Assembly (NCBI GenBank): GCA_000803105.1
Contig: JTDA01000003.1
Location: forward strand, 248,001 to 312,000
Reading direction: 5' to 3'
Source: Coprobacter secundus
GTDB taxonomy: Bacteria; Bacteroidota; Bacteroidia; Bacteroidales; Coprobacteraceae
DNA: 64,000 bases
Part shown: positions 25,090 through 33,608 of the stretch, in pieces
How positions within the stretch are numbered: the stretch's first letter is position 1
How the letters are laid out: the number at the start of each line of letters is the position of its first letter
Made by a program: the position numbers and the translations under genes
The notes under the pieces: generated by a model
Database searches by the model: none
What the model saw: only the letters and a program-made list of their open reading frames with translations
Told to the model about the DNA's origin: nothing

Positions 25090-26229
25090 ATGAAAAGTAA
25101 AAAACAGATAGAGCGTATGAAAGTCACTGTAAAAATTGTGGCAGCTGCAGTCGCCTTTGCGTGTACTATGCCGGCTCTGCATGCTCAAAATCGGTCTACG
25201 GTGCGCACCGTTTCTCCAAAAGAGGAAAAAAATGAGCTTTCGGTGCGGGCCCAATCATTATATGATAAAGCGGGGATAACTGAAGCCGATATCCCTTGGA
25301 TGCGTGTTATATATCGGTCTGTGGATCTTACAAAGGAGAAAAATATGCCTTTGTATTATCCTGAAGAATCGATGGAAAATCAAGAGAATATGTTCCGGCT
25401 GATTGTCCGTTTGATGGCAGATGGAAAAGTTCCGGTTTATGAATATCTTGATGGCCGGGAAATATTTACCGAGGCTTATCAATTAAAAGTGAAGGATGTA
25501 CTTGACCGATATCATATCCCTTATGAGGAAAAGCAGGGGCGTACTTCCAAAACGGTGACATTTGGTATAGAAGACAGTGATATACCGACCAATGAGGTCC
25601 TGTCGTATTATATGAGGGAGAAATGGGTATTTGATCAGCGAAATTCAAAATTTTATCCGATAGTAGAAGCCCTTTGTCCGGTATTGCACCGAGCTGGAGA
25701 TTTTGGGGGTGAAGCTGTAAAATATCCGATGTTTTGGGTACGTTATAATGATATCAAACCTTATTTGTCTCAACAATATATTCTGACGAATAATGAAAAT
25801 AATGTACAACATTATACATTTGATGATTATTTCCAATTACGTTTGTTCGAGGGGGAAATATATAAGACGACGAATTTAAGAAATATGTCTCTTATGCAGA
25901 TGTATCCGTCTGATACTGCTCGGGTGGCTGCTCAAACCAAAATAGAAAATCAATTGAAAAACTTTGAGAATAATCTTTGGGTGAAGATGCCTGAACAAGA
26001 GAATACTGATGTGAAATCTAAGGCCAAAGATAAAGATAGTTCAGATGTAAAGGAAGAAGATAATAATTCTAAGAAGGAGCAGAAAACAACGGTTTCACGG
26101 TCTGCTCGTTCTTCAAGAGGTACAGTGTCTAAATCTAAATCATCCTCCAAATCGTCTAAAGTATCCCGTTCTTCTTCCCGGTCAACTTCTAAGTCGGCAC
26201 CAGTGCGCTCGGTAAGACGAACGAAATAG
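25090..26229 (+). CDS. gldN: T9SS ring protein GldN/PorN with Ser/Lys/Arg-rich tail
   Basis: The 379-residue protein has a signal peptide (VKIVAAAVAFACTMPALHAQ). The family body begins near residue 60 and includes DIPWMRVIYRSVDLTKEKNMPLYYP and later YTFDDYFQLRLFEGEIYKTTNLRNMSLMQMYP near residue 245. The last 70 or so residues are an unusual low-complexity tail: first KSKAKDKDSSDVKEED, then many SRS, SKS and RSS repeats ending in RRTK. GldN binds GldK to make the periplasmic ring and contacts GldM. The tail is strongly basic and likely disordered. Confidence 0.93.
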   Translation: MKSKKQIERMKVTVKIVAAAVAFACTMPALHAQNRSTVRTVSPKEEKNELSVRAQSLYDKAGITEADIPWMRVIYRSVDLTKEKNMPLYYPEESMENQENMFRLIVRLMADGKVPVYEYLDGREIFTEAYQLKVKDVLDRYHIPYEEKQGRTSKTVTFGIEDSDIPTNEVLSYYMREKWVFDQRNSKFYPIVEALCPVLHRAGDFGGEAVKYPMFWVRYNDIKPYLSQQYILTNNENNVQHYTFDDYFQLRLFEGEIYKTTNLRNMSLMQMYPSDTARVAAQTKIENQLKNFENNLWVKMPEQENTDVKSKAKDKDSSDVKEEDNNSKKEQKTTVSRSARSSRGTVSKSKSSSKSSKVSRSSSRSTSKSAPVRSVRRTK

Positions 26230-26252
26230 ATTTATTTATAATAATAGTTGAG

Positions 26253-26284
26253 GAGGCTATCAGTTTTCTGATTGCCTCTTTTTT
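26253..26284 (+). terminator. Terminator of the T9SS core operon
   Basis: An 11-bp stem with one mismatch pairs 26253-26263 with 26268-26278 around a four-base loop, followed by TTTTTT. It begins 24 bases after the gldN stop. Confidence 0.8.
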
Positions 26285-26680
26285 GCATATAATTATAGAT
26301 TTTGTTACTTTTATGTATAGATGTGTTATGTCGCTATCTGGATATATCGGTTTTTAGTCTGAAAATATTTGATATCGATGAAAACATTATCTTGAAAAAC
26401 TGTTTGTTTATTATATTCTTGGTAATGGTTGGATTATGTATGGTTTCTACCGAAACAAATGTGTATATTTGTATTGTAGAGATAGGATTTGGTAACTCTA
26501 ACATGTTCTCGTAAGCTTTGTTTGATATTAAATGAAAAGAATGAAATTTCAGAATTGATAATTGGGGGGTGTTTAGGAGATAGTATATTCTTTTTAGTTA
26601 TCAATTACCAAGGATATTTCGGTGGAGGAGAACGGTTTCTATGACAACAAAAGAAGTAACAAAAAATAGAGAGATAATAG
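26285..26680. other. Intergenic region before the sugar kinase gene
   Basis: The roughly 400 bases hold a 70-codon open frame at 26302-26514 that is unconvincing and not called. A TATATTTG -7-like box sits at 26464-26471 on the plus strand without a good -33, which would give a leader of about 200 bases for the kinase gene. I see no clear riboswitch or repeat. Confidence 0.5.
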
Positions 26681-27568
26681 ATGAATAATATTATTGTTGG
26701 AATGGGTGAGGTCCTTTGGGATGTCCTGCCCGAAGGAAAGAAAATAGGCGGAGCTCCTGCCAATTTTGCTTATCATATATCACAATTTGGATTGGATAGC
26801 TGTGTTGTAAGTGCAGTAGGAGATGATAAATTGGGTTATGAAATATTGGATAACTTTGATAAGAAAAAATTGAATTATTTAATAGAAAAAGTCCCTTATC
26901 CTACCGGTACGGTACAAGTAGAACTGGATGAGACAGGAATTCCTTGTTATGAAATAAAAGAAGGTGTGGCCTGGGATAATATTCCATATACACCGGCATT
27001 GGAAGAGTTAGCGAAGAAAACCCGGGCTGTATGTTTTGGCTCGTTAGCTCAGCGTAGTATTGTATCCAGAGAAACAATCAATTACTTTTTGGATGTAATG
27101 CCGGACGGAGAAGGCCAGTATAAAATATTCGATATAAATTTAAGACAAGGCTTCTATACAAAAGATACTCTTTGTAATTCAATGCAAAGGTGTAATGTAT
27201 TGAAGATTAATGATGAAGAATTGATTACAGTTAGCCGTATGTTTGGCTACCCTGATATTGATTTTCAAGATAAATGCTGGATTCTTCTGGCTAAATATAA
27301 TTTGAAAATGTTGATATTGACTTGTGGGGTAAATGGTAGTTATGTATTTACTCCGGGAAATATTTCGTTTGTAGAAACTCCCAAAGTCGATGTCGCTGAT
27401 ACTGTAGGAGCAGGAGATTCTTTTACTGCAACTTTTATTACAGGTATATTGAAAGGTAAAGATGTATCCGAAGTGCATAAGCATGCCGTTGAGGTCTCGG
27501 CCTATGTTTGCACGCAAAATGGGGCAATGCCGGAGTTCCCTCCCTATTTAAGAGAACAATTATTGTAA
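26681..27568 (+). CDS. PfkB-family carbohydrate kinase (fructokinase-like)
   Basis: The 295-residue protein opens with IVGMGEVLWDVLPEGKKIGGAPANFAYH, where GGAPANFA is the first PfkB signature. The second, DTVGAGDSFTATFITG near residue 243, contains the catalytic Asp and the anion hole. The short length and the GGAPAN version fit fructokinases, which phosphorylate fructose at O6 with ATP. Other sugars such as tagatose or ribose cannot be excluded. The gene stands alone and is convergent with ispG. Confidence 0.88.
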   Translation: MNNIIVGMGEVLWDVLPEGKKIGGAPANFAYHISQFGLDSCVVSAVGDDKLGYEILDNFDKKKLNYLIEKVPYPTGTVQVELDETGIPCYEIKEGVAWDNIPYTPALEELAKKTRAVCFGSLAQRSIVSRETINYFLDVMPDGEGQYKIFDINLRQGFYTKDTLCNSMQRCNVLKINDEELITVSRMFGYPDIDFQDKCWILLAKYNLKMLILTCGVNGSYVFTPGNISFVETPKVDVADTVGAGDSFTATFITGILKGKDVSEVHKHAVEVSAYVCTQNGAMPEFPPYLREQLL

Positions 27569-27734
27569 AGAATATAATTTTAGAACTTGTTTAACGTTTG
27601 TCGGGTCAGCGAGAGAATACGGATTGAAATTGATACCCCTATGGAATCTTTCGGAAAGATATCTTTTTGATTATTGTGTGATTCTTTGTACTGTCTTGTA
27701 TGCCATTATTTGAAGAGAGATACATATATGCATG

Positions 27735-27759
27735 AAACGGTTGTTGTACAACCGTTTTT
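27735..27759 (+). terminator. Terminator after the sugar kinase gene
   Basis: A 10-bp perfect stem (27735-27744 with 27748-27757) around three bases is followed by TT. It lies in the kinase/ispG convergent gap. Confidence 0.65.
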
Positions 27760-27790
27760 CTTTGTTGTTTTGTGAATCAAAACAACAAAG
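27760..27790. terminator. Second perfect inverted repeat in the convergent gap
   Basis: The 13 bases at 27760-27772 are exactly complementary to 27778-27790 around a five-base loop. It directly follows the previous hairpin and could serve as the ispG-side terminator. Confidence 0.5.
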
Positions 27791-27847
27791 GTTTCTTTAG
27801 TTTTGAGATACTCATGAAATGGAAACAGAGTGAGATTGTTTGATTTA

Positions 27848-29707
27848 TTATTTATCTTTCCAATCTCCATTTTCTTTTATCAATTCGATGAGTTTATCTA
27901 CCGCATTTTCTTCGGGGATATTTTTTTCGATGCAAGTTTTTCCTTTATACAGGCTTATTTTCCCGCGAGCTGCACCCACATATCCGTAGTCTGCGTCGGC
28001 CATTTCTCCTGGGCCATTCACAATACACCCCATGATACCTATTTTCAATCCTTTTAAGTGTGATGTCGCAGCTTTGACGCGTGAGATAGTCTGTTGTAAA
28101 TCAAATAATGTACGGCCGCATCCCGGACATGAGATGTACTCTGTTTTACTTATCCTTTGCCGCGTTGCCTGTAAAATGCCGAACATATATTGGACTAGAT
28201 TTGAAGTATCTATTTCTCCGTTATTCTTGAGCCAAATACCTTCACCAAAATAGTCCAAAAGTAAAGCGCCGAAATCAGCTCCGGCCTTTAGCTGCAAATC
28301 TTCTTCTGAAGATTCGTTGTACTCATTGCGCAATATAACAGGAGCGTTTATCTTATCGTTTATCAGCTGGTGGAACAATGCTCTTTGCTCTCCGACGGGA
28401 TTGTTATGGGAAGAGTTTAAGATGAGGACTATGTTTTTATCTTCATTTAATATATGCTGTATTGTTCCATTATAATCGGAGAGTTGTATCGATAAAAATT
28501 TTATCGATGCATTACAGTCTTTTATTTTGTCGATTTCATGGGTCGAAAACAGAGGGTATTGATTTTGGGCTGGTTTATAATGCGAAAAATCGATAATTCT
28601 GTTCAATGCTGCCGGAAAATTTTTATAATCATTTTTCCCGGTATAATAGAAATCTGCTTTGAAAGGATATTGGGATAGAGGAGTTCCGTTTTCATTGTAA
28701 TCAGCAATAACAACAGGAACTTGTGTCCCTCCGATATTACCGGATGACCAGGTATTTCTTTTTTGGGGGTTGAAATAGTCAATTTCGAGAGCTTTTTGGG
28801 CATGGATTATAGGATGGTGATTACGTTTGTAAATGTAGTCGACCAACTTTTTAGCAACTGGAATTTCTTGCTCAGGAGCTTCGCTAAGGGATACCCGGAT
28901 TGTATCTCCGATGCCGTCGGCAAGAAGAGCACCAATGCCTACAGCCGATTTTATTCGTCCATCCTCTCCATCCCCGGCTTCTGTAACGCCGAGATGTAAA
29001 GGATAGTGCATGTTTTCTTTTTCCATGGCAGCAACCAATAGGCGTACTGTACGTACCATAATGACGGTATTAGATGCTTTGATTGAAATAACGATATCGG
29101 AAAAAGACTCATCTTTACAGATACGTAAAAATTCGAGGCAAGACTCAACCATACCTTCCGGAGTGTCGCCATACCGGCTCATAATTCTGTCTGATAGCGA
29201 CCCGTGGTTTACTCCTATGCGGATTGCAGTCTTGTGTTTGCGGCATATTTGGAGAAAGGGAACCAACCTTGCTCGTATTTTATCTATTTCAGCAGCATAT
29301 TCTTCCTCGGTGTACTCGAAGTGTTTGAATTTTCGGGCACAATCGACAAAGTTGCCTGGATTGATACGGACTTTTTCAACTATCTTGGCCGCAGCTTCAG
29401 CTGCACTCGGATTGAAATGGATATCAGCAATCAGAGGAGTATAATAACCTTTTTTATGTAGGTCATTTTTTATATTTGCCAGATTCTCGGCCTCCCTTAC
29501 CCCCTGAGCCGTTAGCCGGACATAATCGCCACCCGCTTCGATAATACGAATACTTTGTTCTACACAAGCCAGAGTGTCCATTGTCGAAGTGTTGGTCATA
29601 GATTGGATGCGGATAGGGTTGTTGCCTCCCAAAGGCGTTTTCCCTATTTTTACTTCCGAGCTTTTTCTACGATGATAGTTGAAATAGTCCATATCGAGTA
29701 AGTCCAT
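27848..29707 (-). CDS. ispG: 4-Hydroxy-3-methylbut-2-enyl diphosphate synthase (IspG/GcpE), long form
   Basis: The enzyme reduces 2-C-methyl-D-erythritol 2,4-cyclodiphosphate to HMBPP in the MEP isoprenoid pathway. The 619 residues include the N-terminal TIM-barrel (NPIRIQSMTNTSTMDT near residue 30) and a roughly 250-residue middle insertion as in plant, Chlamydia and Bacteroidota enzymes. The C-terminal iron-sulfur domain has SCPGCGRT near residue 527 and GIMGCIVNGPGEMADADYG near 556, giving three Cys and one Glu ligand for the 4Fe-4S cluster. It is the last gene of rpoN-PAP2-purE-ispG, starting 11 bases after purE. Confidence 0.95.
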   Translation of the reverse strand: MDLLDMDYFNYHRRKSSEVKIGKTPLGGNNPIRIQSMTNTSTMDTLACVEQSIRIIEAGGDYVRLTAQGVREAENLANIKNDLHKKGYYTPLIADIHFNPSAAEAAAKIVEKVRINPGNFVDCARKFKHFEYTEEEYAAEIDKIRARLVPFLQICRKHKTAIRIGVNHGSLSDRIMSRYGDTPEGMVESCLEFLRICKDESFSDIVISIKASNTVIMVRTVRLLVAAMEKENMHYPLHLGVTEAGDGEDGRIKSAVGIGALLADGIGDTIRVSLSEAPEQEIPVAKKLVDYIYKRNHHPIIHAQKALEIDYFNPQKRNTWSSGNIGGTQVPVVIADYNENGTPLSQYPFKADFYYTGKNDYKNFPAALNRIIDFSHYKPAQNQYPLFSTHEIDKIKDCNASIKFLSIQLSDYNGTIQHILNEDKNIVLILNSSHNNPVGEQRALFHQLINDKINAPVILRNEYNESSEEDLQLKAGADFGALLLDYFGEGIWLKNNGEIDTSNLVQYMFGILQATRQRISKTEYISCPGCGRTLFDLQQTISRVKAATSHLKGLKIGIMGCIVNGPGEMADADYGYVGAARGKISLYKGKTCIEKNIPEENAVDKLIELIKENGDWKDK

Positions 29708-29718
29708 TATGGAATGGT

Positions 29719-30225
29719 TTAATTTGTTTTGAATTTGTATTCTATTTTTGCCAATTCTGAATTAGCATCTTTTATTTTTTTCGCTAACCCTGCTTTATAA
29801 GATTTTACTTTTTCAGCAATGTCTTTATCTGTTAAAGCCAGAATCTGAGTTGCCAGTATAGCGGCATTTAAAGAGGCGTTGATACCTACTGTCGCAACCG
29901 GAATTCCCGGGGGCATTTGCACGATAGCGTAAAGGGCATCGATGCCTTCGAGACTCGATTTGATAGGAACACCGATAACCGGGAGAGTGGTCATGGATGC
30001 AATGACACCGGGCAGGTGTGCTGCCATTCCTGCAGCTGCAATAATGACTTTGATACCACGTTTTTGCGCTCCAGTAGCAAATTCTTCTACTTCTGCAGGA
30101 GTTCGATGAGCCGACAGAGCATTCATTTCGAATGGTATCTCAAAGTCATTGAGAAGTTGAGCTGCTTTCTCCATGATAGGCAGGTCGGAAGTACTGCCCA
30201 TAATGATACTTACAATTGGATTCAT
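29719..30225 (-). CDS. purE: N5-carboxyaminoimidazole ribonucleotide mutase (PurE class I)
   Basis: The 168-residue protein starts at the ATG at 30225 (MNPIVSIIMGSTSDLPIMEKA); the frame upstream overlaps the PAP2 gene and is not used. It converts N5-CAIR to CAIR in purine biosynthesis. The GSTSD phosphate-binding loop near residue 10 and the SAHRTP motif near residue 39 with the catalytic His are diagnostic, and AAAGMAAHLPGV near 64 fits the octamer-forming class I enzyme. Confidence 0.95.
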   Translation of the reverse strand: MNPIVSIIMGSTSDLPIMEKAAQLLNDFEIPFEMNALSAHRTPAEVEEFATGAQKRGIKVIIAAAGMAAHLPGVIASMTTLPVIGVPIKSSLEGIDALYAIVQMPPGIPVATVGINASLNAAILATQILALTDKDIAEKVKSYKAGLAKKIKDANSELAKIEYKFKTN

Positions 30226-30263
30226 AATGTATATATTATTTCTAAAATTAGTATAATTCGATT

Positions 30264-30884
30264 TTAAACGACAGGAATACCGGCACATAAAATCATGCAT
30301 CCGAATACCCAGATAAATCCGTTAAGAGTACCTGCAATTACTTGCATGAAAGTGTGGCATCCCAATCCTATACGGGAAGTTCCGAGAATCCCTGTTGCCA
30401 GAATAAGCCCGATAAATAGATATATCGGGAAAGTATGTTGCATGGACGCAAGAGCGAATGCTGCTCCTAAAACGCCTCCAATACCGGTCATATGGGCACT
30501 GATTTTCCATTGTATATTTATGAGTGCAGCGGTAATGACCGATAAAAGTCCTCCTCCTACAAATCCTAATACCCAGGGTGGTAGTAGTAATCGATATAGG
30601 AGGATACCACAACATATGTATGATATAAGACAGATGGCATAAGGGATAGGGCGGTCTTCTCTATGATTGAGTCCTATCGTTTTTATTTTTCCTGTTTTAT
30701 AAAGTAAAAGTATACATAAAGCCGGGATGATGCAAGTAAATAATAGTACTCCACCTAATACAAGCCATTTATATTGAAGGGGTAGAATATAAAGGTATGA
30801 GTAATAAAACATCATAAGGATGCCATAGAACGGCATAAGTAATGGATGTAAAATTTCTGAAAAAATTTTTGCCAGGATTTTCAT
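30264..30884 (-). CDS. PAP2-superfamily membrane phosphatase-like protein
   Basis: The protein is 206 residues with about five or six transmembrane helices. Two PAP2-type motifs are visible: KISAHMTGIGGVLG near residue 125 and SRIGLGCHTFMQVIAGT near 170, with the expected His and Arg residues. The classic KxxxxxxRP first motif appears as GLNHREDRPIPY near residue 73. Members dephosphorylate lipid phosphates such as undecaprenyl diphosphate or phosphatidylglycerol phosphate. The substrate here is unknown. It sits between rpoN and purE with gaps of 24 and 38 bases. Confidence 0.8.
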   Translation of the reverse strand: MKILAKIFSEILHPLLMPFYGILMMFYYSYLYILPLQYKWLVLGGVLLFTCIIPALCILLLYKTGKIKTIGLNHREDRPIPYAICLISYICCGILLYRLLLPPWVLGFVGGGLLSVITAALINIQWKISAHMTGIGGVLGAAFALASMQHTFPIYLFIGLILATGILGTSRIGLGCHTFMQVIAGTLNGFIWVFGCMILCAGIPVV

Positions 30885-30908
30885 ATTTCTTCTCTTATGG
30901 CTGATTTA

Positions 30909-32372
30909 TTATATTTCTTTTCGTAGCCGGGCAACCGGTAGACCCAGTTGCTCCCGATATTTGGCGACAGTACGACGTGCAATCACGTATCCTTTTTCTT
31001 TCAGCAATTCACAAAGCTTATCATCAGCTAAGGGCTTGCGTTTATCTTCGTGTTCGATGCATTCTTGTAGTATTTTTTTTATTTCCCGGGATGAGATTTC
31101 TTCGCCTGAATCGTTTTGCATGGATTCAGAAAAGAAAAACTTCAGGGGATAAATTCCGAAATTTGTTTGTACATATTTACTATTGCTGGCTCGGGATATA
31201 GTAGATATATCAAATCCGGTACGTTCTGCTACATCCTTCAGTATCATTGGCTTAAGAGTGCTTTCATCTCCGGTAAGGAAAAACTCTTTTTGTAAATCGA
31301 TAATTACTTGCATTGTCTGCAATAGAGTTTGCTGCCTTTGTTTGACAGCATCAACAAACCACTGGGCAGCATCAAGTTTTTGTTTTACAAAAAGTAGGGC
31401 ATCTTTACGTTCTCGGGTCTGATTTTGTTTGTTGCCCATGTAATCTTCTAACATTTGAGTATAAGAACGGTTGATTCGTAACTCGGGAAGTTGGCTATTA
31501 TTCAGGCTAAGAGTAATTTCGCCATCTTGGACATCTACAATGAAATCGGGAACAACCTGACTCATCCCGTCACTGAACGAATCGCCCCATATATTACCCG
31601 GTTTAGGATTCAGTGTTGTTATTTCATGGATAGCGTCTTTTAATTGAGATTCGTCAATACCATATTGTTTCAGTATTTTATCATAATGTTTTTTACTGAA
31701 TTCATCAAACGACTCGTCAATAATTTTATATGCCAGTAAGTTTGCCGGGGTTGCTGGTCTCCTTTCAAGTTGTAATAGCAAACATTCCCGTAAATTGGAT
31801 GCTCCTACTCCCGCGGGTTCGAAATCTTGTATAAGTTGCAATAGTTCCTCGAGTTTTTCGATGCTGACATCTATTCCTACTTGAAATATAAGGTCGTCTG
31901 AAATTGCGGAAAGCGGTCGTTGTAAATAGCCGTTGTCATCTATGTTTCCAATAATGTATTCGGCCATTTTATACTCTTGTTCACTAAGATTTCTAAGTCC
32001 GAGTTGTTTCAAAAGATTGTCGTGAAAAGACGAATTCCCGGAAAATGGAATTTCTTCCCGTCGGTCTTTTTGTGAAAAGTTATCGGCTTCGAGTTTATAA
32101 TCGGGAATATCATCTTCACTTCTGTAATCTCCGAGCGAAATCTCTTCAGCACTCTCATTAGAGCTTTCTTCATTTTGCATATCGTCACCAAAGGTATCGG
32201 TATCACTTTGCGGTTCATTATTGCCTTCCTCCAAAGCCGGGTTGTCGACTAACTCCTGCTTGATGCGTTCTTCCAGTTCTATGGCTGTCAATTCGAGTAA
32301 TCGGATAACCTGTATTTGTTGAGGCGATAACTTCTGTTGTAGCTTTTGTTGTAATTGTTGTTTCAGCATCAT
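30909..32372 (-). CDS. rpoN: RNA polymerase sigma-54 factor
   Basis: The 487-residue protein has region I at the N-terminus (Gln/Leu-rich LKQQLQQKLQQKLSPQQIQVIRLLE), an acidic, poorly conserved region II (about 50-110), the core-binding domain (about 115-310) and the DNA-binding region III. The RpoN box ARRTVAKYRE lies near residue 465, and the CBD signature is seen around GVGASNLRECLLLQL near 190. It directs transcription from -24/-12 promoters with AAA+ activators. It heads a probable operon with PAP2, purE and ispG. Confidence 0.95.
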   Translation of the reverse strand: MMLKQQLQQKLQQKLSPQQIQVIRLLELTAIELEERIKQELVDNPALEEGNNEPQSDTDTFGDDMQNEESSNESAEEISLGDYRSEDDIPDYKLEADNFSQKDRREEIPFSGNSSFHDNLLKQLGLRNLSEQEYKMAEYIIGNIDDNGYLQRPLSAISDDLIFQVGIDVSIEKLEELLQLIQDFEPAGVGASNLRECLLLQLERRPATPANLLAYKIIDESFDEFSKKHYDKILKQYGIDESQLKDAIHEITTLNPKPGNIWGDSFSDGMSQVVPDFIVDVQDGEITLSLNNSQLPELRINRSYTQMLEDYMGNKQNQTRERKDALLFVKQKLDAAQWFVDAVKQRQQTLLQTMQVIIDLQKEFFLTGDESTLKPMILKDVAERTGFDISTISRASNSKYVQTNFGIYPLKFFFSESMQNDSGEEISSREIKKILQECIEHEDKRKPLADDKLCELLKEKGYVIARRTVAKYREQLGLPVARLRKEI

Positions 32373-32574
32373 TTACGGGGTAAAGATTTCTGCAAACGAA
32401 GATAGTGTTTTTTCTGTTAATATGTATCGATTAGCAGTCTTTTGCCCGTTAAAAATAGTAATCCCCTAAATTGAACTTTTTACAAGGATTATTAAATGAT
32501 GATATCAGGGATTGAGCCATACTTTTCTTTTGGTATGAGAAGATAATTACAATCCAACTTACAGATTATAAGTA

Positions 32575-32658
32575 AGGCTGCCTCATTTTGAAGTGCCCTC
32601 CAAAAGTTAGACATAAAACTTTTGGAGGGCACTTCATTTTTTTATTTTGAGACAACCT
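32575..32658. mobile_element. 84-bp inverted-repeat element, possible MITE or IS remnant
   Basis: The outer ends form an imperfect inverted repeat (AGGCTGCCTCA at 32575-32585 against TGAGACAACCT at 32648-32658, nine of 11 pairs). Inside is a perfect 19-bp inverted repeat, 32590-32608 with 32617-32635, around an eight-base loop. A T-run follows the inner hairpin on the plus strand, opposite to both neighbouring minus-strand genes, which is odd for a plain terminator. From memory such ends resemble Bacteroidales IS termini, but I cannot verify this. No target-site duplication is evident. Confidence 0.45.
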
Positions 32659-32667
32659 GATTGATAT

Positions 32668-33573
32668 TTATTTTACGGATTGGTTCATTTTTTTGTTGGG
32701 TTCGGATATCTCGGGAGAGGAAGTAGGAAGCCAACTATTTATAAGTTCCTGATTCTCTGAAATCCAACTTTCTGCAGCTTCTCCTTCGTCTTGTATTTTA
32801 TTGAATTTAGATATTAAAGAAGCCAGCTGTTTTGTATCAAGCTTTATATTTTTCAATAATTCAGCGGCAAAGGGCTGCTTTTGCGAAAATCCTTTAGTTG
32901 CAATAGATTCTATTGTCTCAGTTTTGCCAAATGTATTTTTGGGGTCATTCAGAAATTTCAGTCTGAAGTCTGAGAACATCCAATGAGGGGACCATCCGGT
33001 AATGATAATCCATTGTTTATTTTCAATGGCTTTTTTCAATAAAGCTGTCATGGCCGGCCCGCTGGATGGTTTGAGATGAAAGTCAAGGCCATATTCTTGA
33101 ATCGCTTTTTCGGCCGATTTCATAATCCCGGCACCGACATCGATACCTATGATTTCTCCACTGAATTTATTTTTATTGGCATTCAATTCTTCAATTGAAT
33201 TTATGTTGACATAGTCCGGTACGACAAAGCCTACTCGTGCACTGTCATAGATTTCACCCAACGTTTCGAGATTCTTTCCGTATTGGTTCAAATAATCTTG
33301 GTGAGTAACCGGAACCCAGGCATCGAGAAAGACATCGGCTTTCCCGTTTGACAGGGAGGCAAAGAGGGGGGCAATATCCGCATTCATTAATGTGATATTG
33401 TATCCTTGTTTTTCGAGGATTTTTTTAGCCATGTTACTTATAGCTATACCCTCGGCCCAATTGGGATATACGATAGATATATTATTCTTTTTTTCTCCGG
33501 GAGAACATGATGGCAGACAAATAATTGTGGTCAGAATCAATAGTAAAATGTTTAATTTATAGATTTTGTTCAT
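32668..33573 (-). CDS. opuAC: Glycine betaine/proline betaine ABC transporter substrate-binding lipoprotein
   Basis: The 301-residue protein has a lipobox LPSC near residue 22 and an OpuAC fold. VYPNWAEGIAISNMA near residue 36 and later IITGWSPHWMFSDF near 190 hold aromatic residues typical of the Trp cage that binds quaternary ammonium groups. It captures betaine, choline or carnitine-like solutes and hands them to the permease. It is the last gene of the operon DUF488-opuAA-opuAB-opuAC, 35 bases after the permease. Confidence 0.9.
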   Translation of the reverse strand: MNKIYKLNILLLILTTIICLPSCSPGEKKNNISIVYPNWAEGIAISNMAKKILEKQGYNITLMNADIAPLFASLSNGKADVFLDAWVPVTHQDYLNQYGKNLETLGEIYDSARVGFVVPDYVNINSIEELNANKNKFSGEIIGIDVGAGIMKSAEKAIQEYGLDFHLKPSSGPAMTALLKKAIENKQWIIITGWSPHWMFSDFRLKFLNDPKNTFGKTETIESIATKGFSQKQPFAAELLKNIKLDTKQLASLISKFNKIQDEGEAAESWISENQELINSWLPTSSPEISEPNKKMNQSVK

Positions 33574-33608
33574 AACGATATGGGATTAATTTGATATTCG
33601 TGTTTGGT

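Noticed and set aside
26302..26514. A 70-codon plus-strand frame between gldN and the sugar kinase
   Set aside because: It has biased hydrophobic/Cys content, no ribosome site and no family. It covers only part of an AT-rich gap and probably occurs by chance.
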